A stretch of DNA of 9,948 nt, taken from contig CAJQOK010000178.1 of NCBI GenBank assembly GCA_905479905.1, forward strand, positions 1 through 9,948, in the 5' to 3' direction. Each line of letters begins with the position of its first letter. The stretch's first letter is position 1. This DNA is from an uncultured Aliterella sp. Its GTDB lineage: Bacteria; Cyanobacteriota; Cyanobacteriia; Cyanobacteriales; Chroococcidiopsidaceae. This document shows, in pieces, positions 4,691 to 9,948 of this stretch. The notes under the pieces were generated by a model. That model was not told the origin of the DNA, searched no databases, and worked only from the letters and a program-made list of their open reading frames with translations. Made by a program: the position numbers and the translations under genes.

Positions 4691-5551
4691 GTTGGTAGCG
4701 ATCGCTTTTTAGACATAATCTCTTGGAACATCAAGTTTTTCAACGACAGAGATCCCAAGCGCGTCGAAAATATCCGGATTATTATGCAGGAGTTGAACGC
4801 TGATATTTTTGTCTTGCAAGAGATTGAAGATGGCGCTCTTGATGTAATTGTTGATATGCTGACTACCTCCGGCGCAGGACTGTATAAAACTGCTTACGGA
4901 ACAACAGGCGGCGATCAAAGAGTTGCCTTTGTATACGATATGGAGTGGGTGAAAGCTTCCACAGATATAGAAGAACTTTTTGCCTTAGAAGACTTAATGG
5001 TGCAAGTTGGCGATACAGAAAAAGTTGTATTTCCCAGGCTACCGCTATCTGCAACTTTCACCGCTTACAAAGAAGACGAGCCTTTTGATTTCAACTTGGT
5101 AGGAGTGCATTTAAAATCTCAACGTGGTGGCGGTCAAGAACAGCGCATCGCCGCCGCCGAGCGTTTAGCTGAATGGATTCAAGAGGGCGCTACAGACGAA
5201 GATGTAATTATTGCTGGAGATTGGAATGCTCCCCCCGAAAGACCAGAATGGGAACCACTGCGGCAATTAGAAGCTGCGGGAGAGCTTAAGTTTATCAGTT
5301 TTAACAAAAGTGGGGATGCTGAACCAAGTTACTTATCAGTAGGTAATAGGCGATCGCGTTTAGATTTGATTGTAGTGTCTTCTAGCGTTCCCGAAGCTGA
5401 TATTCAACAAACAGCTAGGGTAGTAAATTGGAATGTTTTGTTAGAAGAAGGTAGTTCAGTGCAAACAAAAGCCACGTTAGAAAGCCTAATTGAAAATATT
5501 AGCGATCATCTTCCCGTACTAGCCCGGTTTTATTTTAGCGATACCGATTGA
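4595..5551 (+). CDS. Endonuclease/exonuclease/phosphatase (EEP) family metal-dependent hydrolase
   Basis: The 318-residue protein has the DNase I/exonuclease III fold motifs in order: SWNI (Asn45), LQEIE (Glu76), GVHLKS (His172), GDWNA (Asp209, Asn211), LDLIV (Asp257) and SDHLPVLARF (Asp304, His305). With all catalytic and metal-binding positions present, it should be an active Mg-dependent phosphodiesterase. Substrate within the superfamily (DNA, RNA, phospholipid head groups, nucleotides) cannot be decided from sequence. The core starts near residue 38; residues 1-37 form a polar extension including NDNISRLLRSGDFVPKKF, which is duplicated in the relic upstream. No signal peptide is evident. 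The start is supported by conservation of the ATG in both repeat copies; the Shine-Dalgarno is weak. It is transcribed divergently from the toxin-antitoxin operon. Confidence 0.88.
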   Translation: MQSSRPNRKNPPILNDNISRLLRSGDFVPKKFVGSDRFLDIISWNIKFFNDRDPKRVENIRIIMQELNADIFVLQEIEDGALDVIVDMLTTSGAGLYKTAYGTTGGDQRVAFVYDMEWVKASTDIEELFALEDLMVQVGDTEKVVFPRLPLSATFTAYKEDEPFDFNLVGVHLKSQRGGGQEQRIAAAERLAEWIQEGATDEDVIIAGDWNAPPERPEWEPLRQLEAAGELKFISFNKSGDAEPSYLSVGNRRSRLDLIVVSSSVPEADIQQTARVVNWNVLLEEGSSVQTKATLESLIENISDHLPVLARFYFSDTD

Positions 5552-6103
5552 GGAGTTGTCCAAAAATTTTCAGCCTCATTTCATCTAAAAGTAATCGCAG
5601 AGATCGCCGATAAGTGCTAAGACACTGTAGGCGATCATAGTAAGAATACTTAAACTCATTATTTAAACCCTTTTATTTGAACTAAGACTATCTATATAAC
5701 CCTCAATACCCTTATTTCAAACTATTGGCAAAGAATTTAACATAAAGATTATTTGCCTACAACTTTGCCGCAGATACCCGCCATCTAAATTATTTCAAAA
5801 TAGCTATGTTACTTTTTGCTTTTATTAGTGGAAAATACTTAGAGTAAACATAGAATTAAATTATTTATAAATATTTTTTCTGTATATCTACTTACAATAA
5901 GCAAATTATTTCTGCAAAGATATTAAATACTAGCGTTTATACGCATAAGTTTAGGTATATATAAACTTTTTGTTGTTATCTAGGCAAACAATAGTTTTAG
6001 GGTTAAAGTTTATAAATAACTTAAGTATCAAGCTTATTCAGTGCGAAAGTTTTATGAATAAATTGGAAGTTAACTTATTAATAAACAAATATAGGATTTG
6101 GCA
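5552..6103. other. AT-rich intergenic spacer
   Basis: About 550 bp, strongly AT-rich from 5640 onward, without a credible coding frame of useful length. It contains the hairpin at 5602-5636 and a 7-bp inverted repeat GTTTATA/TATAAAC (5935-5941 and 5960-5966). A promoter for the downstream membrane-protein/dynamin genes is expected here, but I see no convincing -35/-10 pair. Confidence 0.6.
5602..5636. repeat. Two-tier hairpin after the nuclease gene
   Basis: GATCGCC (5602-5608) pairs with GGCGATC (5630-5636). Inside, after a small internal loop, AGTG pairs with CACT around the 6-nt loop CTAAGA. It begins about 50 bp after the nuclease stop. No T-run follows on the plus strand, so a terminator is possible but not of standard form. 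Confidence 0.5.
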
Positions 6104-6107
6104 ATGA
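6054..6107 (+). CDS. Possible 17-codon leader ORF overlapping the membrane-protein start
   Basis: ATG at 6054 opens a 17-residue frame ending in a TGA at 6105-6107 that overlaps the next start codon as ATGA. This arrangement is typical of translational coupling. The ribosome site (GAAAG) is weak and the composition is that of the AT-rich spacer, so it could be chance. Confidence 0.2.
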   Translation: MNKLEVNLLINKYRIWQ

Positions 6108-6634
6108 AAAATTGGTCGCCCTGGATTCCTTATCCTCGTTCTTGGATAAGTGCAATCTTTTTGTGTTTAATTTTATCGGGTTTAGTAAAAGGAGCAGATA
6201 AAGTTTTTAAAATTGGCTATTATTTGACTCAGCATCTGCCAAGATTAGATGCCATGTTTGGAGTAATTGCTATATTATCGCCTATTTTATTTATTGCAAT
6301 TATTCACCACTTTCTTAACTTATTACTAGATGTTATGTTGCCAAATAACGATTTATTAAAACTAGATAAAGTCCAAGGTTGGAATCCTGGTTTAATTAGC
6401 TGGTGGAAAGGTTTGTACAGTTGGATAGTTATATTTTTAGCAACAATTATCACCATTGGAGTTTTAGATTTTCTGGTTATTGATGTTAGTTCAGTTAGGT
6501 ATTTGTATCATGGCAGCCGCGATAATTTGCTAGTCTCAATAATAGCGATTATTTGGGTTACTGTTGCCGCTTATCTTTATCATTTTGAACATTTAGTAAA
6601 GCGTTCGGTAATTGCTACGGACAAAAGTAACTAA
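6104..6634 (+). CDS. Four-helix membrane protein of unknown function
   Basis: I do not recognise a family. With the ATG at 6104 the protein is 176 residues. A TTG at 6098 would add two residues but lies 1 nt after the AGGA at 6093-6096, whereas that AGGA is 7 nt from the ATG, so ATG is preferred. Hydrophobic segments at about 14-29, 51-75, 104-126 and 141-159 suggest four membrane helices. A Trp/Pro-rich N-terminus (NWSPWIPYPRSW), a charged loop at 78-92 and a basic C-terminal tail are also visible. It precedes the dynamin gene by 73 bp on the same strand, so it may be cotranscribed and could act as a membrane partner. That is inference from position only. Confidence 0.7.
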   Translation: MKNWSPWIPYPRSWISAIFLCLILSGLVKGADKVFKIGYYLTQHLPRLDAMFGVIAILSPILFIAIIHHFLNLLLDVMLPNNDLLKLDKVQGWNPGLISWWKGLYSWIVIFLATIITIGVLDFLVIDVSSVRYLYHGSRDNLLVSIIAIIWVTVAAYLYHFEHLVKRSVIATDKSN

Positions 6635-6659
6635 GAATAGCAAAGTCAGAAAGACTAAC

Positions 6660-6682
6660 AGGGGTGTGCAAAACATACCCTT
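6660..6682 (+). repeat. Small hairpin between the membrane-protein and dynamin genes
   Basis: AGGGGTGTG and CATACCCTT pair over 9 positions (two G-U) around the loop CAAAA. It is followed by TAATATTTAT, not a true T-run. It could be a weak attenuator or an RNA-stability element between the two genes. Confidence 0.4.
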
Positions 6683-6707
6683 AATATTTATATAGGAAAG
6701 TAATAAT

Positions 6708-8777
6708 ATGAGTGCTAAAATTGCGCCGACAAATTTTATTAATGACTTAGATCGAGTGTCTCAAGCGCGGTTACAGGTATCGCAAAGCTTGGGTGCGATC
6801 GCCCAAACTCTAGAAAAAGCAGAATTAGAGGGCGAAAACCAATCGGGAAAGCTAGAATTATCTAGAGATATAGAAGATATAGCTAAAGCAAGTGTTGCCT
6901 TGCGTAATGGGGTTTTTAGGCTGTTAGTATTGGGCGATATGAAGCGAGGTAAAAGTACATTTTTAAATGCTTTAATTGGCGAAAATTTATTGCCTAGCGA
7001 TGTTAATCCTTGTACGGCAATATTAACGATTTTGCGGTATGGGTTAGAAAAAAAAGTAACTGTTCACTTTAATAATGGCAGTAGCCCAGAAAACTTAGAT
7101 TTTAAAACTTTCAAGCAGCGCTATACTATTGATGCGTCAGAAGCTAAAGAACTAGAACAACAAAAAAAACTTGCTTTTCCTGAAGTTAGTCATGCGGTAG
7201 TTGAGTATCCTTTACCATTACTAGAAAAAGGCGTAGAAATTATTGATAGCCCTGGCTTAAATGATACAGAAGCCCGAAACGAATTATCTTTAGGTTACGT
7301 TAATAATTGCCATGCTATTTTGTTTGTAATGCGTGCTTCTCAGCCTTGTACGCTTGGAGAACGCCGTTATTTAGAAAACTATATCAAAAGTCGCGGTTTA
7401 ACAGTTTTCTTTTTAATTAACGCTTGGGATCAAGTAAAAGAAAGCTTAATCGATCCTGACGACGAGGAAGAATTAGCGGAATCTGAAGAAAAATTACGCC
7501 GAGTTTTCAAAGCTAACTTAGCTGAATATTGTCAAATAGACGGATACGATGTTTATGACGAGCGAGTATTTGAAGTTTCTTCAATTCAGGCATTACGGCG
7601 ACGATTAAAAAATCCTGATGCTTCCTTAGAAGGTACTGGATTTACTGAATTTATGGGTGCTATTAGCACTTTTTTAACTAAAGAAAGAGCAGTTTCAGAA
7701 CTCAGACAAGCAAGAACTTTAGCACGGCTTGCTTACCAGCACGTCAACGAAGCAATCGAACGCCGCATACCTTTATTAGAACAAGATATTGAGGAGTTAA
7801 AACGGCGGATTGATTCGGTAGAACCAGAATTTGATAAATTGACAGATATTAGTAACCAATTTCAAACCGAAATTAGAACAGTTAAGCAACAAAAAGCACG
7901 AGAAATTGCTGATACTTTTCGCACTTATGTTCTCAAGTTAGGCGATACTTTTGAGTCAGACTTTCTGCGCTATCAGCCCGAATTGAAATTTATGGACTTT
8001 CTAGATAAAAGTAAACGAGAAGCTTTTGAAACGGCGCTTAAACAGGCTTTTGAAAAATATCTTCATGACAAGTTAGCAGCATTTAGTGTTATGGGCGAAC
8101 AACAGATGAATGCGGCTTTTGTGCAATTATCGCAAAGTGCGGCTCATTATGGCGCTTCTTACAGCAAAGTTACAGACAAAATTACCGAAAAACTTACTGG
8201 GCAAAAAGTTCAAATAGGTAGCGCTGCAACAGAAGATAATTCCCCAAGTTGGGCAAAATGGGCAATGGGTTTAATTTCTCTAGCTTCCGGTAATGTAGCA
8301 GGAGTAGCCTTAGCTGGGGTAGGTATGGATTGGAAAAATATCATGCTCAATTTAGTTGCGGTAATTGGGATTGGTGGCGCGATCGCAACTTTTTCGGGAA
8401 TTATTTTAGGCCCAATTAGTTTAGCACTTCTGGCTTTGGGAATTGGAGCTATGCAAGCCGATAGCGCTCGTCAGCAATTGGTTAAAGCCACAAAAAAAGA
8501 GTTAGTCAAATACTTACCCCAAGTAGCACAAGAGCAATGGCAACCCGTTTATGATGCCGTGCAAGAGTGTTTTGAAGCTTACGAAACAGAAGTGAATGCA
8601 AGAATCAACGAAGATATTAAAGCGCGTAAATCTGAGTTAGAAAACTTGAGCGTGCAAAAAGCATCCCATGAAATTGATCGCGTTGCAGAGTTAGCACGGT
8701 TGAGAATGTTGGAAAACAATATCTCTGACGAAGTTAAGAGCGTTGAGAGCGCTTATCAACATCTCTTGTCAGCCTAA
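6708..8777 (+). CDS. Bacterial dynamin-like protein, BDLP type
   Basis: The 689-residue protein corresponds almost end to end to the structurally studied BDLP of Nostoc punctiforme (about 693 residues, from memory). That protein is a GTPase that self-assembles on and tubulates lipid bilayers. Motifs: G1 GDMKRGKS (76-83), G2 Thr103 in NPCTA, G3 DSPG (180-183), G4 NAWD (238-241), then helical neck and trunk segments from about 325. A hydrophobic membrane-insertion paddle lies around 515-582 (GLISLASGNV, AVIGIGGAIATFSGIILGPI), followed by a long returning helix to the C-terminus. All nucleotide-binding motifs are intact, so activity is expected at the cytoplasmic membrane face. AGGAAAG at 6694-6700 is 7 nt from the ATG. 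The second GTPase gene starts 7 bp after its stop codon, so they almost certainly share a transcript. Confidence 0.95.
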   Translation: MSAKIAPTNFINDLDRVSQARLQVSQSLGAIAQTLEKAELEGENQSGKLELSRDIEDIAKASVALRNGVFRLLVLGDMKRGKSTFLNALIGENLLPSDVNPCTAILTILRYGLEKKVTVHFNNGSSPENLDFKTFKQRYTIDASEAKELEQQKKLAFPEVSHAVVEYPLPLLEKGVEIIDSPGLNDTEARNELSLGYVNNCHAILFVMRASQPCTLGERRYLENYIKSRGLTVFFLINAWDQVKESLIDPDDEEELAESEEKLRRVFKANLAEYCQIDGYDVYDERVFEVSSIQALRRRLKNPDASLEGTGFTEFMGAISTFLTKERAVSELRQARTLARLAYQHVNEAIERRIPLLEQDIEELKRRIDSVEPEFDKLTDISNQFQTEIRTVKQQKAREIADTFRTYVLKLGDTFESDFLRYQPELKFMDFLDKSKREAFETALKQAFEKYLHDKLAAFSVMGEQQMNAAFVQLSQSAAHYGASYSKVTDKITEKLTGQKVQIGSAATEDNSPSWAKWAMGLISLASGNVAGVALAGVGMDWKNIMLNLVAVIGIGGAIATFSGIILGPISLALLALGIGAMQADSARQQLVKATKKELVKYLPQVAQEQWQPVYDAVQECFEAYETEVNARINEDIKARKSELENLSVQKASHEIDRVAELARLRMLENNISDEVKSVESAYQHLLSA

Positions 8778-8784
8778 AACTGTA

Positions 8785-9948
8785 TGCAAGAAGTTAATGT
8801 TACACAGGCTTTAAAAGCAGCGATTGGATTGTTAGACAAGGAGCAATATTCGCAGTTACGTAAAGATGCAATTTCTATTTGCGATTATGTGGCAAATCCT
8901 GTATATCAAATTGCTGTATTCGCCCCTTTTAACTACGGTAAGTCAACGCTGCTAAATGCTATGCTTGGTAGCCGTACTTTGCCAATTGATCTAATCCCGA
9001 CAACGGGCGCGGCGATTCGTGTTGGGTATGGGGAGGAGTTGCAGACGCGGATTATTTTAACTGATGGTACAGAAATAAGCAGTCGTGGTACGCAGATTTT
9101 GCAAGAATACGCCTTATTAGACGAGCAACGATGTATGCGGAGCGATGTTGCATCAATAGATGTTTTTTATCCTCATCCTTTCTTGCAAACTGGGGTAGAA
9201 TTGCTTGATTTGCCTGGTACAAACGATCGCCAAGCTCAAGACAACCTAGTACGCGATCGCCTATTAACCGCCGATTTGGTAGTACAGGTACTAGATGCGC
9301 GTAAGCTGATGACTTTGGGAGAGCGAGAAAACTTGCGCGATTGGCTGCTAGATCGGGGGATTACAACAGTAGTTTTTGTCGTTAATTTTCTCAATTTATT
9401 AGAATCTGACGAGCAAAAAGAAGTATTCCACCGCTTGCGATTTGTGGCTGAAAGTTTCCGCTCTCAGCTACCGCCAGGAATTAGTAACTTGTATCGCGTT
9501 GATGCTTTACCTGCTTTAAGATCCAGACTCAAAGGAGATATAGCGGCGGCTCAAATTAGCGGGCTTTCTACCTTTGAATCGGCTTTGCAAAGTATAGTAG
9601 CGGTGCAGAAACAAATCGATCATCGTTTATCGCGTGTAGAAGAAATTGCTTCTCAAGTAAAAACTGCTCTAGAAGTTAAGAAAAAAGCAATTTTAGTAGA
9701 GATAACCGCCGCCAAAGCAAATCATCAATCAAAAATTGACATCAAACAAAAAGCCGAAACTTTAATTAAACAAGGTTTTCAAGCAAGTATCAGCAAGTTT
9801 CAAAGCTGGCTATATTTACCAAGCTTATTAGAGCGCCATCAAGCGGAATTAGTTTTAGCTTTACAACAAGGCAACTTTGATAATTGGCAAGGACAATTTA
9901 AGTTAGCAGTTTTAGAACATCAAAAGGCTATTAGTCAATGGATCGATA
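8785..9948 (+). CDS. Second dynamin-like GTPase, partial at window end
   Basis: An open frame from ATG 8785 gives 388 residues without a stop and runs off the window. The P-loop is APFNYGKS (47-54), with Ala at the usual first Gly. Switch I is PTT (72-74) and G3 is DLPG (142-145). The expected G4 region reads NFLN (201-204), with Asn in place of the Asp that normally recognises guanine. VDALPALRSRLK (239-250) mirrors SSIQALRRRLK of the upstream BDLP, and helical neck sequence follows from about 265. The stalk, membrane-binding part and C-terminus lie outside the window. It is clearly paralogous to, but much diverged from, the upstream GTPase. No Shine-Dalgarno precedes the ATG, so translation may depend on coupling to the upstream gene. 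It may serve as a hetero-assembly partner, as in other side-by-side bacterial dynamin pairs. Confidence 0.9.

Noticed and set aside
4402..5054. Several 60-70 codon ORFs around the toxin-antitoxin and nuclease genes
   Set aside because: They overlap the operator, the repeat or the nuclease gene in other frames and show no protein-family features.
6098..6103. TTG start for the membrane protein
   Set aside because: The Shine-Dalgarno AGGA at 6093-6096 is only 1 nt from this TTG but 7 nt from the ATG at 6104.
1426..9261. Scattered GCGATCGC octamers as specific regulatory sites
   Set aside because: They are HIP1 sequences, abundant throughout many cyanobacterial genomes in genes and spacers alike; only those within longer inverted repeats are reported.
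1..9948. CRISPR array, insertion sequence, rRNA, integrase or phage genes
   Set aside because: No regularly spaced repeats, transposase or integrase motifs, or rRNA sequence were seen.

Overview
The window looks like chromosomal DNA of a cyanobacterium. At least a dozen copies of the HIP1 octamer (GCGATCGC) are scattered through genes and spacers, a pentapeptide-repeat gene and a Uma2 gene are present, and one protein reads as a full-length relative of the Nostoc punctiforme bacterial dynamin-like protein (BDLP). That dynamin points to Nostocales or a near relative, but I cannot place the genus from sequence alone.

Layout. Bases 1-321 hold two unusual tRNA-like genes on the minus strand. Both have canonical D and T arms and an encoded CCA, but about 50 extra bases lie between the D arm and the T arm. 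A sigma70-like promoter sits upstream at 403-431. Bases 571-2034 (minus) encode a flavin disulfide oxidoreductase related to mercuric reductase and dihydrolipoamide dehydrogenase. A spacer with a HIP1-based inverted repeat follows. A Uma2-family nuclease-fold protein (minus, 2263-2895) is divergent from a pentapeptide-repeat protein (plus, 3033-3551).

Bases 3583-4690 form a mosaic. A 184-bp direct repeat, at 3583-3766 and 4507-4690, flanks a complete YefM/YoeB-type toxin-antitoxin operon on the minus strand. The operon has a TGTACA-type operator, a toxin with a TTG start inside the antitoxin gene, and a likely intrinsic terminator. The second repeat copy is the real promoter region and 5' end of an endonuclease/exonuclease/phosphatase (EEP) family gene (4595-5551). 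The first copy is a truncated, frameshifted relic of it.

Bases 5552-6103 are an AT-rich spacer with one convincing hairpin. From 6104 to the window end, three same-strand genes encode a small four-helix membrane protein, a full-length BDLP-type dynamin GTPase, and a second, more divergent dynamin-like GTPase that runs off the window. The two GTPase genes are 7 bp apart and probably form a membrane-remodelling operon. The most unusual objects are the tRNA-like pair, the repeat-flanked toxin-antitoxin insertion and the dynamin pair with its membrane-protein neighbour.
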